Of a stretch of 64,000 nt of DNA, positions 50,686 through 59,188 are shown piece by piece. The stretch lies in contig NZ_BMRT01000003.1 in assembly GCF_014648775.1 (NCBI RefSeq), positions 310,001-374,000 on the forward strand, given 5' to 3'. A program made the position numbers and the translations under genes. Under the pieces are notes generated by a model. It had not been told where the DNA came from and did not search any database. It saw nothing but the letters and a program-made list of their open reading frames with translations. The DNA comes from Streptomyces abikoensis. Lineage in GTDB: Bacteria; Actinomycetota; Actinomycetes; Streptomycetales; Streptomycetaceae. Positions within the stretch are counted from its first letter, which is position 1. Every line of letters begins with the position of its first letter.

Positions 50686-51734
50686 GCACCCCCCAGTCCC
50701 AGCCCACGCCCGCGCATTCCCAGACGCAGCCGCCGAACCAGCCCGCACCCGCCCAGGGCCTGCCCGCCCCGGGCAGCCCCGCGCCACAGGCCGCCGGCTC
50801 CGGCCCCGGGATCACCGGCCCCGCCCCGGCGGGGCACGGCGCGGCCGTTCCGGCCCGGCCCGTCCCCCAGCGCACCCCGCAGGGGCCTCCGCAGGGGGCC
50901 GCGCCCTGGCCCGGCCAGGCGCCCCTCGGGGGCTACGTGTCGCCGATCCCGATCCGGAAGGCCACCCTCGCCGACGCCGTCGCCGCCGAGTGGACGAAGA
51001 TCCGGTCGATCCGGTCGACGGTGTGGACGCTCGGGTCCATGGTGCTGCTCATCGTGGGGATAGGGCTGCTCGCCGCCTTCGTCGTCAGCGCGACGGACTC
51101 CACGGGGGCCACGCAGACCGAGCGGGTGCCCGTCCTCATCCTCGGCATCTACGGCACGATGCTCTCCCTCATCTGCGTCATCACGCTCGGCGTGCTCACC
51201 ATGTCGTCCGAGTACGGCACGGGCCTGATCCGCACCACGCTGACCGCCTGCCCGGACCGGGCGCGGGTGCTCACGGCCAAGGCGATCGTGTTCTTCCTGC
51301 TCACGTTCGTGACCACCACGGTCGCGACGACGCTGGTGGCCGTGGCCACCGAGGGGATCGCCGGCCGTCTCGGCGCCGTGCCGACCGCCGGGCAGTGGCT
51401 GAAGGCCACGGTCGGGGTGAGCGTGTTCATGTCGCTGGTCGGTGTGCTCGCGCTCGCCGTCGGCGCGATGCTGCGCCACTCCGCGGGGGCGATCGCCGTG
51501 ATGCTCGCCGTGGTGATGATGCCGCTGGTGCTGGCGATGTTCCTGGGGGTGTCGGATCTGACCGAGCTGCGGTCGTGGCTGCTGCTCTACTCGATCCCCA
51601 ACCAGCTGGGCGTCTTCTACGACGTCTCGGCCGGCGAGGGGCCGAGCGGCTGGGACCCGCTGTGGATCATGACGCTGGTGACCGGGGCCGCCCTCGGCGG
51701 CGCCTACCTCTCGCTGGCCAAGCGGGACGCGTAG
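50682..51734 (+). CDS. ABC transporter permease (module 2) with Pro/Gln-rich leader
   Basis: This 350-residue protein has about 95 N-terminal residues of Pro/Gln/Ala-rich low-complexity sequence. The conserved AAEWTKIRSIRSTVWTLGSM entry and about six transmembrane helices follow. EYGTGLIRTTLTACPDRARVL corresponds to the loop in module 1. Both the ATPase tail and this leader are cytosolic and of similar composition, so they might interact (inference). Substrate unknown; the clade is typically involved in drug or peptide export. Confidence 0.9.
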   Translation: MSTPQSQPTPAHSQTQPPNQPAPAQGLPAPGSPAPQAAGSGPGITGPAPAGHGAAVPARPVPQRTPQGPPQGAAPWPGQAPLGGYVSPIPIRKATLADAVAAEWTKIRSIRSTVWTLGSMVLLIVGIGLLAAFVVSATDSTGATQTERVPVLILGIYGTMLSLICVITLGVLTMSSEYGTGLIRTTLTACPDRARVLTAKAIVFFLLTFVTTTVATTLVAVATEGIAGRLGAVPTAGQWLKATVGVSVFMSLVGVLALAVGAMLRHSAGAIAVMLAVVMMPLVLAMFLGVSDLTELRSWLLLYSIPNQLGVFYDVSAGEGPSGWDPLWIMTLVTGAALGGAYLSLAKRDA

Positions 51735-51755
51735 CCCTCGGTACCGCGGTAGCCC

Positions 51756-52088
51756 TCAGTACCGCGGCGCGTTACGAGACCGCTGGAGCCGCGCGCTCCG
51801 GCGGTCTCTCGCGTTCCAGCACGCCTTGTGCCAGTGCCGCCGGTCGTCGACGCCGGCGCCGAAGCGCGGCCAGGCGACCAGGTGCGGCACCCCGGGCGGG
51901 ATCTCCTGGTCGCAGCCCGGGCAGCGGTAGTGCTTGGCGGCCGCGCCGCCGCCGACGGCGCGGACCGCCCACTCCTCGCCCTGCCAGTTCTCCGTGCTCT
52001 CCAGCCCGTACCGCATGCCGCTCTCGTCGCGCGGGATCGGGCTCTGGCTGGCGGCGCCGCCTCGCGGGCGGTTTCGGCGCGGGGACAC
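51756..52088 (-). CDS. small putative zinc-binding hypothetical protein
   Basis: This protein has 110 residues from GTG 52088, with GAGGTG upstream. After a basic leader it has HYRCPGCDQEIPPGVPHLVAWP and then DDRRHWHKACWNARDR. Two Cys spaced CxxC, a His, and a later HxxxC can together form a zinc ribbon-like site. It is convergent with ABC module 2 (21 bp between stops) and divergent from the LLM-type oxidoreductase gene. No function is known to me. Confidence 0.65.
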   Translation of the reverse strand: MSPRRNRPRGGAASQSPIPRDESGMRYGLESTENWQGEEWAVRAVGGGAAAKHYRCPGCDQEIPPGVPHLVAWPRFGAGVDDRRHWHKACWNARDRRSARLQRSRNAPRY

Positions 52089-52291
52089 AGGGCACCTCGG
52101 CAGGTCGTGGGCTACGGGTCGTGACCAGCGTACGCGCCATGGTCACCGGCCCGGCCCGGAGTACCCCCGGCTCTATGGCGCTTGTGCTCCGATCATCATG
52201 AAAACTTCACGCGCAGCCGTACCTTCGGCACGTGTCAGCCGTTATTGCCACCAGGGGGATACCGCGTCGGTCGCTAGGAGGTACAAGAGCG

Positions 52292-53329
52292 ATGCGCGTA
52301 GGAACGTTTGTCCTCGCCGCCCAGTTCCCGGGCCAGGGGCACGGCGAGGCGCTGTACCGGGCGGTCCGCTCGGCCGAGGTCGCCGAGGAGGCGGGGCTGG
52401 ACGCGGTCTGGCTGGCGGAACACCACTTCGTGCCGTACGGGGTGTGCCCGTCGGCGGTCACCCTGGCCGCCCTGCTGCTCGGCCGCACCCGCTCGATCAA
52501 GGTCGGCACGGCCGTGAGCGTGCTGCCCACCACCCACCCCGTGGCGCTGGGCGAGCAGGCGGCGCTGCTCCACCTCACCTCGGGCGGCCGGTTCGTGCTG
52601 GGCGTCGGCCGAGGCGGCCCGTGGGTCGACCTGGAGGTGTTCAACTCAGGCCTGGGGGCGTACGAAGAGGGGTTCCCGGAATCGCTCGAATTGCTGATGC
52701 GGTGGCTGCGGGAGCCCCGGGTCGGCTCGACCGGGGAGCGGTTCTCCTTCCGTGAGGTCCCGGTCGTACCGCGCCCCGACGAACTCCTGGACACGGACGG
52801 GGACTCCACCGGTCCGGGGGTGATCGTCGCCTGCACCTCGCCCGCGAGCGTCCGGCTGGCGGCCGGGCACGGGCTGCCGATGCTGCTCGGGATGCACAGC
52901 ACGGACGAGGAGAAGGCGGAGATGGTGACCCTGTGGCGCAAGTGCGCGCGGGAGGCGGGGCGTTCCCCGGAGGAGATCGCGGCGGCCGCTCATGTGGCGG
53001 CGGGCGTCGTCCAGGTCGGGGACCGGCGGGAGGAGGCGGCGGAGACGCTGCTGAAGGCGATGCCGGGCTGGTTCCACCACGGGCTCTCCGCGCATGTGAC
53101 GGTCGACGGGCGGCAGCGCCGGATGCGGGACCCGCTGGCGTACACGGAACTGCTCTGCGCACTGCATCCGGTGGGCCCGCCCCGGCTGTGCGCCGACCGG
53201 CTGTCGGCCACGGCCGAGCGTACGGGCATCCGCCGCTTCGCGCTCCTGGCCGAGGGCTCCGGGGATCTCGCCGGCACCGAGGAGAACCTCCGCAGGCTGG
53301 GCTCGGACGTGCTGCCTCTGCTCGGCTGA
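52292..53329 (+). CDS. LLM-class flavin-dependent oxidoreductase
   Basis: This protein has 345 residues from ATG 52292, with AGGAGGT upstream. It has a luciferase-like TIM-barrel: MRVGTFVLAAQFPGQGHGEAL, EEAGLDAVWLAEHHFVPYG (the EHH signature), VGTAVSVLPTTHPVALGEQAALLHLTSGGRFVLGVGRGG and a C-terminal AERTGIRRFALLAEG. Members use FMN or F420 to oxidise varied substrates; which cofactor is not clear from the sequence. It appears monocistronic. Confidence 0.88.
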   Translation: MRVGTFVLAAQFPGQGHGEALYRAVRSAEVAEEAGLDAVWLAEHHFVPYGVCPSAVTLAALLLGRTRSIKVGTAVSVLPTTHPVALGEQAALLHLTSGGRFVLGVGRGGPWVDLEVFNSGLGAYEEGFPESLELLMRWLREPRVGSTGERFSFREVPVVPRPDELLDTDGDSTGPGVIVACTSPASVRLAAGHGLPMLLGMHSTDEEKAEMVTLWRKCAREAGRSPEEIAAAAHVAAGVVQVGDRREEAAETLLKAMPGWFHHGLSAHVTVDGRQRRMRDPLAYTELLCALHPVGPPRLCADRLSATAERTGIRRFALLAEGSGDLAGTEENLRRLGSDVLPLLG

Positions 53330-53413
53330 GCCGCTCGCGGGGCCGCCCCGCCGGAGCTGCCGCTCCCCCTTCGTTCGCACCTCCCCGCGCCCGGAGCGGC
53401 AGCACGGAACGCG

Positions 53414-53806
53414 TCAGCAGTCGCGGAGCTCCGGAGACTGGTTCAGCAGCTGGCCCCTGATCGAGGTGAAGCGGGCCAGGCGCTCGTCCGCCGCGGGGCC
53501 CACCGGGAAGACCGCCACCCGGTGGCAGTTCTGGAACGCCAGGCGCACCCCGAAGTGGCGCTGCAGCGCACCGCGGATCGCGTCACTCGCCAGCGCGCGC
53601 AGCAGCTGGCCGCGCGCCTGCTCGTCCGGCGGGGGCGTACGGTTGTCGGCGAACTCGCCGCCTTCGGCCGAGAGCCGGTCCACCAGGGCGCTGATCATGT
53701 CCCACGCGTAGGGCAGGGACGTCCGGACGCAGTCGACGAACGCTGCTTCGTCGACCTCGCCTCGCTCGGCCTGCTCCAGGAGGGCCGGTGAGACGTCGAG
53801 CGACAT
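53414..53806 (-). CDS. SCO5389-family protein
   Basis: This 130-residue helical protein begins MSLDVSPALLEQAERGEVDEAAFVDCVRTSLPYAWDMISALVDRL. It contains FADNRTPPPDEQARGQLLRALASDAIRGALQRHFGVRLAFQNCHRVAVFP. It matches a family named after S. coelicolor SCO5389, as I recall, whose function is undetermined. No membrane segment is present. It is divergent from nucS across 209 bp, an arrangement apparently shared with S. coelicolor. Confidence 0.85.
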   Translation of the reverse strand: MSLDVSPALLEQAERGEVDEAAFVDCVRTSLPYAWDMISALVDRLSAEGGEFADNRTPPPDEQARGQLLRALASDAIRGALQRHFGVRLAFQNCHRVAVFPVGPAADERLARFTSIRGQLLNQSPELRDC

Positions 53807-54015
53807 GGGTTCTCCTCTCGCGACCCCCCGCGCGGGGGATCTCAGGGATGGGCGAGCGGACGACGACGCCCCGTGCCCGTACGGCGACCGCCCGGTTCAA
53901 CGGTAATCCGGCCACTGCGGCCCCACCAGGAGAACACCGACAACTGGCCGAAGCCGTAGGGCCCCTTCCAGGGCGAATCGCGTGAAGTGGCGGGAGTCGA
54001 GTAGCGTGGCTCACC

Positions 54016-54687
54016 ATGCGTCTCGTCATCGCCCGTTGCTCCGTGGACTACGCGGGCCGGCTCACCGCCCATCTGCCCTCCGCCCCCCGTCTGATCCTGG
54101 TCAAGGCGGACGGGAGCGTCAGCATCCACGCGGACGACCGGGCCTACAAGCCCCTGAACTGGATGTCGCCGCCGTGCACGATTAAGGAAGGCGTTCAAGA
54201 GGGCGTCAATGTGTGGACGGTGATCAACAAGGCGGGCGAGAAGCTCATCATCACCATGGAGGAGATCCTCCACGACTCCTCGCACGAGCTGGGCGTCGAC
54301 CCGGGCCTGATCAAGGACGGTGTCGAGGCGCACCTCCAGGAGCTGCTGGCGGACCGCATCGAGACGCTCGGCGAGGGCTACACGCTGATCCGCCGCGAGT
54401 ACCCGACGGCGATCGGCCCCGTGGACATCCTTTGCCGGGACGCCGACGGCGGGACGGTGGCCGTCGAGCTCAAGCGGCGCGGCGAGATCGACGGTGTGGA
54501 ACAGCTCACCCGCTATCTGGAGCTGCTCAACCGCGACCCGCACCTGGCGCCCGTGCGCGGCGTGTTCGCCGCCCAGGAGATCAAGCCCCAGGCGCGGGTG
54601 CTGGCCACGGACCGCGGCATCGGCTGCGTCGTGCTGGACTACGACGCCCTGCGCGGCATCGAGGACGACAAGCTGCGGCTGTTCTGA
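54016..54687 (+). CDS. nucS: mismatch-specific endonuclease NucS/EndoMS
   Basis: This 223-residue protein opens [16 protein letters not shown] and has the N-terminal DNA-binding domain ([36 protein letters not shown]). The C-terminal RecB-like nuclease follows: [49 protein letters not shown]. The catalytic acidic residues in GPVDIL and VELKR are intact. The C-terminus DDKLRLF resembles a beta-clamp binding peptide. NucS provides non-canonical mismatch repair in actinobacteria that lack MutS/MutL. Confidence 0.95.
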   Translation: MRLVIARCSVDYAGRLTAHLPSAPRLILVKADGSVSIHADDRAYKPLNWMSPPCTIKEGVQEGVNVWTVINKAGEKLIITMEEILHDSSHELGVDPGLIKDGVEAHLQELLADRIETLGEGYTLIRREYPTAIGPVDILCRDADGGTVAVELKRRGEIDGVEQLTRYLELLNRDPHLAPVRGVFAAQEIKPQARVLATDRGIGCVVLDYDALRGIEDDKLRLF

Positions 54688-54722
54688 TCACCGCTGATCA
54701 CGCTTGCGGGCTTGCGTGCGGA

Positions 54723-54764
54723 AACGGCGGACGGCCGGGGTGAAGACCCCGGCCGTCCGCCGTT
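54723..54764. terminator. perfect 19-bp bidirectional terminator
   Basis: AACGGCGGACGGCCGGGGT (54723-54741) pairs base for base with ACCCCGGCCGTCCGCCGTT (54746-54764) around GAAG. It lies between nucS and the convergent ATPase-like gene, 3 bp from the latter's stop codon. Confidence 0.92.
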
Positions 54765-54767
54765 CCG

Positions 54768-57413
54768 CTATGCCACCGGCGTCCCGTCCGCCGGTTTGCC
54801 CGTGGTCGGCTTGCCGCCCGGGGCGGGGCCGCTCGCCGAGTTGGTGCCGCCGGCCGGCGGCGTCTTCGTCTGGTCGCCACCGCCCTGCGTCTTCGACGGG
54901 GTCGGGTCGGCCGACGGCGTCTTCGTCTGATCACCGCCGCCCTGCGTCTTCGACGGGGTCGGATCGACCGGCGGCGTCTTCGTCTGATCACCGCCGCCCG
55001 GGGTCTTCGACGGGGTGGGCGAGGTGTTGCCGCCCGGGGACTTCGACGGCGTGCCGGGCGAGGCGCCGGTCTCCGAGCCCGAGGACGGTGTGGCGGAGCC
55101 GGACGGGCCGGGCGAGGCCGACTCGTCGCCCCAATTGCCCTTCTTCTCCCCTCGCCCGCCGCGCCGGGCGGGCACCTGCGGCGCCCCCGGCTCCCCGGCC
55201 GCCGGCTCGTCGGCGCTCAGCCCGCCGTCGCCGTCCTGCTGGGAGGCCGACTGGCCGGGCTTGACTGGGCCGGAACGCGGGGCGTCGCCGCCGGAGGCGG
55301 CCCCGAGGGTGACGACGGTGCCGAGGACGGCGGCGAGCAGGGCGCCCGCGCCGGCCGCGAGGAGGTTGCGGCGGTTGCCGCCGGACATCAGCCTCTGCGC
55401 CCACGAGCCCTTGCCCGCGCCCGCCGGGCGCGGGCCGGCCGGCGCAGCCTGCCGGCCCGGCGCCCCGGCGGCGGGGGCGGCGGTGGCACCGCCCGGGAGC
55501 CTGTTGATGACCGCCGTGGTGTCGTCGGTGACCCTGGCCTTGGCGGGCGGCGCGGCCGACTGCTCGCTGCGCGCGTCCGGGACCTCCTCACCGGCGGACG
55601 TGCGCCCGTCCACGCCGGTGCGCGGCGGCGGCAGCGGCGGGACCGCGCCCACGGCGCGCGGCGGGGTGCTCCCGGGCAGCGCGCGGGCACCCAGGGCCAG
55701 CCCGGAGCGGTCGGCGACCAGCGCGAGCGCCCGGCGGCCGGCGACCGTGCCGCGCTTGTCCGCGAGGACGCCGCGCAGCCCGATGGATGCCTCCAGCCCG
55801 GCCCGGGCCCGGTCGAGATTGCCGGTGCACAGGGCCAGTACGCCCAACTCGTGGTGGAAATACGCTTCTTCGCCGACCTCGCCGGCGATCCGCGCCACCT
55901 CCTGGCCGTGGCGCAGGCAGCGCTCCCAGGCGCCCCAGCGCAGCGCCGCCGCGAACGCGGGCGCCGCCGTACGGGCCAGCAGCACGGCGGCGGCCCGGTG
56001 CCCGGAGTCCTCCTCGCCGGTCAGCGCGGCCAGGGCGGCGAGGATCGCCTCGGCCTCGACGGCGATCCGCTCGGGCGAGACGGACGGGTGCCCGGCCCAC
56101 CAGGCGTAGTGCTGGGCGGCCGTGTGGGCCGTGGCGGCCGACTGACGGGCCCACTCCTCGCCGTATCCGGCGATCAACTGGTCGGCGACGCCGGTCGCCA
56201 GCCGGTAGTGCGCGGCGACGGGCGTGATGAGGCCGCAGGCCAGGAGCTCGCCGACGGCCGCGTCGGCGTGGGTGTCCCCCACGAGGGCGGGCAGGTGCGC
56301 CTGGTGGGGCACCTCGCCGCCGAGGGCGACCGCGAAGCGCAGGGTCTCCCGCGCGGCCTCGCCGAGCGCGGCGGCCAGCAGCGTGGCGGGGGCCGCGGCC
56401 TGGGCGAGGGTGGGCAGCGGGACGGTGCGCTTCTCCTCGCCCTCCCCGTCCTCGGCGGCGGGCCGCTCGCCGAAGGCGTCGAACGCCTCGGAGCCGGCCG
56501 TACCGGCCGTCACGCCCAGCCGCAGCAGCGCACCGGCCTGGACGAACCGCAGGGGCAGCCCCTCGGACTCGAACCACAGGTCGGCGGCCCAGTCGGCCTC
56601 CTCGTCCGTCAGCGGCCGGTCCACGGCGCGCTCCAGCAGCTCCAGGCAGCCGGTGCGGCCGAGTCCGCCGAGGAAGACCTCCTCGACGTGCGAGTCGGCC
56701 GAGGGGGCGGGGACGTCGGGCGTCGCGGAGAACAGGAAGGCGCACTCGGGCGTGGCGTCGAGGAGTTCGTCGAGCGCGACGCCGCCGAACTCCAGGTCGT
56801 CCAGGATGACGACGGCGCCGATGCCCTGCACGGCGGCCATCAGCCCGGCCCGGTCGGGCCGGTGCAGCGGGGCGTGGTAGACGGCGGCGAACAGCTCGTG
56901 GAGCAGATCGCCGGCGGTGCGGCGGTAGCCGCTGAGCCGGACGACGCCGTCGGGCGCGAGGTCCGCGCAGTCCTCGGCGACGGCGTCGAGCAGGACGCTG
57001 CGCCCGGAGCCGGCGGGGCCGGTGAGCCGCACGGACCGGCCGCGCGACAGCAGCCGGCCCAGTCTCTCCCGCTCCTCCTCGCGGTGCAGCAGGGGCAGCT
57101 CGGGTCCGGCCCGGCGGGCGGGCGGCGGGGGCGCGGCGGCGCGGCGCAGTTCGGCGCGCGCCTCGGGGCCGTGCCGCTCGGGGCGGGCGGGGAGGGAGCC
57201 GGGCGGGCAGGGCTCTATCTCGCTGCCGTCGACCGGATTGACGGTCAGGAGGTAGTCACCGGAGACGAGCTGGACGACGCGTACCGGGCCCTGGCCGCCG
57301 GGCGTGGTGTCCGCCCGTTCGGGTTCTCGGGGCGTGCGGCGCTTCCGCGGGCCGCCCGTGGAGGACTGCTCGTCGTCGTGGAATGCCTCGGATCCCCGGT
57401 TCGTCGGGTCCAT
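54768..57413 (-). CDS. large P-loop ATPase-like protein with C-terminal membrane anchor and repeat tail
   Basis: This protein has 881 residues from ATG 57413. The charged N-terminus is followed by a STAND/AAA-type domain: GPAGSGRS (132-139) at Walker A, VVILDDLEFG (about 201-210) at Walker B, and FLFSATPDVP as sensor. The Walker Lys is replaced by Arg138. A helical region (about 360-600) resembles TPR/LuxR-associated domains. One hydrophobic segment (about 682-707, LLAAGAGALLAAVLGTVVTL) precedes a Gly/Pro/Thr tail with about three PSKTQGGGDQTKTPPxDPT repeats. The NTPase should be cytosolic and the tail outside. Function unknown. Confidence 0.7.
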   Translation of the reverse strand: MDPTNRGSEAFHDDEQSSTGGPRKRRTPREPERADTTPGGQGPVRVVQLVSGDYLLTVNPVDGSEIEPCPPGSLPARPERHGPEARAELRRAAAPPPPARRAGPELPLLHREEERERLGRLLSRGRSVRLTGPAGSGRSVLLDAVAEDCADLAPDGVVRLSGYRRTAGDLLHELFAAVYHAPLHRPDRAGLMAAVQGIGAVVILDDLEFGGVALDELLDATPECAFLFSATPDVPAPSADSHVEEVFLGGLGRTGCLELLERAVDRPLTDEEADWAADLWFESEGLPLRFVQAGALLRLGVTAGTAGSEAFDAFGERPAAEDGEGEEKRTVPLPTLAQAAAPATLLAAALGEAARETLRFAVALGGEVPHQAHLPALVGDTHADAAVGELLACGLITPVAAHYRLATGVADQLIAGYGEEWARQSAATAHTAAQHYAWWAGHPSVSPERIAVEAEAILAALAALTGEEDSGHRAAAVLLARTAAPAFAAALRWGAWERCLRHGQEVARIAGEVGEEAYFHHELGVLALCTGNLDRARAGLEASIGLRGVLADKRGTVAGRRALALVADRSGLALGARALPGSTPPRAVGAVPPLPPPRTGVDGRTSAGEEVPDARSEQSAAPPAKARVTDDTTAVINRLPGGATAAPAAGAPGRQAAPAGPRPAGAGKGSWAQRLMSGGNRRNLLAAGAGALLAAVLGTVVTLGAASGGDAPRSGPVKPGQSASQQDGDGGLSADEPAAGEPGAPQVPARRGGRGEKKGNWGDESASPGPSGSATPSSGSETGASPGTPSKSPGGNTSPTPSKTPGGGDQTKTPPVDPTPSKTQGGGDQTKTPSADPTPSKTQGGGDQTKTPPAGGTNSASGPAPGGKPTTGKPADGTPVA
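54840..55030 (-). repeat. 17-18-codon repeats in the extracytoplasmic tail
   Basis: The unit encoding (P)SKTQGGGDQTKTPP-DPT is present about three times with a degenerate PSKTPGGG copy before it. At DNA level GGCGTCTTCGTCTGATCACC recurs. Copy number could vary between strains. Confidence 0.7.
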
Positions 57414-57638
57414 GGTTCTGAAGCCCCCAAGATGCGTGGCGTGCCGTCGTGCTCTCCGGCCTGTCCGCACTCCTTCGACCTTCGGCCCGGTGCCCGCCGA
57501 AGCCGGCGGGAAACCGAACAGACCTCGCCACAGTATCTACGACGCGGATGGTGCCGCGTCGTCGTGGGACGTCACAGTCTCGTGAGGATCGGGGTACTCA
57601 CGCCCCGGGGGGCTCGTCCGGCTCGCCCGGCGCCCCTG

Positions 57639-58007
57639 TCACCCGCCGCGCTGCGGGTGCTGACGGGTCACCGGCCGGGCCGCCGCGTGGGCGGCGCCGG
57701 CCGGGGCGGCCGCGTCCTCCTCGATGGCGAGGATGCGGTGGAGCCGGGTGGCGACCAGGACGCGCTGCATCCGGTCGGGCACGCCGCGCAGGACCAGCCG
57801 TCGGCCGGTGCGCCCGGCCCGGCGGTGGGCGCCCATGATGACGCCGAGTCCGGTCGCGTCCCAGGAGTCGAGCTCGGTGAGGTCCAGGACCAGGTCGCCG
57901 CGCCCGGCGTCGAGGGCGGAGTGCAGGACCGTACGGGCGTCCGCCGCGCTGCGGACGTCGAGGCGTCCCCCGACGACCAGTTCGGCGTGGTCGCCCCTGA
58001 TGTGCAT
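57639..58007 (-). CDS. STAS-domain protein (anti-sigma factor antagonist-like)
   Basis: This protein has 122 residues from ATG 58007, with GGGGAG upstream. The STAS fold is AELVVGGRLDVRSAADARTVLHSALDAGRGDLVLDLTELDSWDATGLGVIMGAHRRAGRTGRRLVLRGVP in successive strands. The site that is phosphorylated on Ser in SpoIIAA/RsbV aligns with Thr in WDATGLGV. A 35-residue Ala/Pro/Arg-rich tail follows. No kinase or phosphatase partner is adjacent. It lies 225 bp upstream of the ATPase-like gene on the same strand. Confidence 0.88.
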   Translation of the reverse strand: MHIRGDHAELVVGGRLDVRSAADARTVLHSALDAGRGDLVLDLTELDSWDATGLGVIMGAHRRAGRTGRRLVLRGVPDRMQRVLVATRLHRILAIEEDAAAPAGAAHAAARPVTRQHPQRGG

Positions 58008-58110
58008 ATGCGCTCCCCGAGTGGTGCGTGGTGTGGGTGGGTCCTGGTTCTAAAGAACTGACTGCCTCTCACACGACAAAGTTGCCGTCTGTAAGCGAAC
58101 CGATACTTAT

Positions 58111-58128
58111 TTCACCCCACAGGGTGAA
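58111..58128 (-). terminator. short hairpin after the 3-hydroxybutyryl-CoA dehydrogenase gene
   Basis: TTCACCC (58111-58117) pairs with GGGTGAA (58122-58128) around CACA, 20 bp beyond the stop at 58148 and followed by T-rich sequence on the minus strand. Confidence 0.5.
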
Positions 58129-58147
58129 GAGGGCTGGCCGTACGGGC

Positions 58148-58996
58148 TCAGTACTGGTAGAAGCCCTGGCCGCTCTTACGGCCGAGGTCGCCGGCGTCGA
58201 CCATGCGGCGCATCAGCTCGGGCGAGGCGAACTTCTCGTCCCGGCACTCGGTGTAGATGTTCTCGGTCGCGTGCATCAGGATGTCCACGCCCGTCAGGTC
58301 CGCCGTGGCCAGCGGGCCCATCGCGTGGCCGAAGCCGAGCTTGCAGGCGATGTCGATGTCCTCGGCGCTGGCCACGCCCGACTCGTAGAGCTTGGTCGCC
58401 TCGACGACGAGGGCCGCGATCAGGCGGGTGGTGACGAAGCCGGCGACATCGCGGTTGACGACGATGCAGGTCTTGCCGATGCCCTCGGCGAACTCGCGGG
58501 TCTTCGCCAGCGTCTCGTCGCTGGTCTTGTGACCGCGCACCAGCTCGCACAGCTGCATCATCGGCACCGGGGAGAAGAAGTGGGCGCCGACGACGCGCTC
58601 GGGGCGCTTCGTGGCGGCCGCGATCTTGGTGATCGGGATGGCGGAGGTGTTGGAGGCGAGCACGGTGTCGTCCCGCACCAGGCCGTCCAGGGTGCGGAAG
58701 ATGCCCTGCTTGGTCTCGATGTCCTCGAAGACCGCCTCCACGACGATGTCGGCGTCGGCGGCCGCGTCCATGTCGGTGGTGGGGGTGATCCGGGCCAGCG
58801 CCTGCTCGGCGGCCGCGGCCTCCAGCTTGCCCTTGGAGACGAACTTGTCGTACGAGGCCTTGATGCCGTCCGTCCCGCGCTTCAGGGCCTCGTCGGTGAC
58901 GTCCCGCAGCACGACGTCCCACCCCGCCTGGGCGGAGACCTGGGCGATTCCCGAGCCCATCAGTCCGGCACCGATGACGGCGAGCTTCTTGGCCAC
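58148..58996 (-). CDS. 3-hydroxybutyryl-CoA dehydrogenase
   Basis: This 282-residue protein has an NAD(P)-binding Rossmann motif AVIGAGLMGSGIAQVSAQAG at the N-terminus. The catalytic GAHFFSPVPMMQLCELVRG contains the active His. A C-terminal dimerisation domain carries NRDVAGFVTTRLIAALVVEA and LGFGHAMGPLATADLTG. It oxidises or forms acetoacetyl-CoA/3-hydroxybutyryl-CoA. Together with the thiolase (38080), mce (39438), icmA and the adenosyltransferase (61529) it fits a butyryl/ethylmalonyl-CoA route. Confidence 0.94.
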   Translation of the reverse strand: MAKKLAVIGAGLMGSGIAQVSAQAGWDVVLRDVTDEALKRGTDGIKASYDKFVSKGKLEAAAAEQALARITPTTDMDAAADADIVVEAVFEDIETKQGIFRTLDGLVRDDTVLASNTSAIPITKIAAATKRPERVVGAHFFSPVPMMQLCELVRGHKTSDETLAKTREFAEGIGKTCIVVNRDVAGFVTTRLIAALVVEATKLYESGVASAEDIDIACKLGFGHAMGPLATADLTGVDILMHATENIYTECRDEKFASPELMRRMVDAGDLGRKSGQGFYQY

Positions 58997-59188
58997 GGCT
59001 GTCCCCTTACTCCCTGTGCATGAATCTGTTCATTTACGGCTCTCCGCCCGGACCTTAGCGTTCATGGGCGCGCCGTTGGGCGGTAAGAGATGCGCGTCAC
59101 GTCCCGGATGACGGACATCACACTGAGACGGCCACCGGCCGGACCACACCCCCCAGTTGGGCCACTCGGACCCCGGGAGTCCCTTGGG

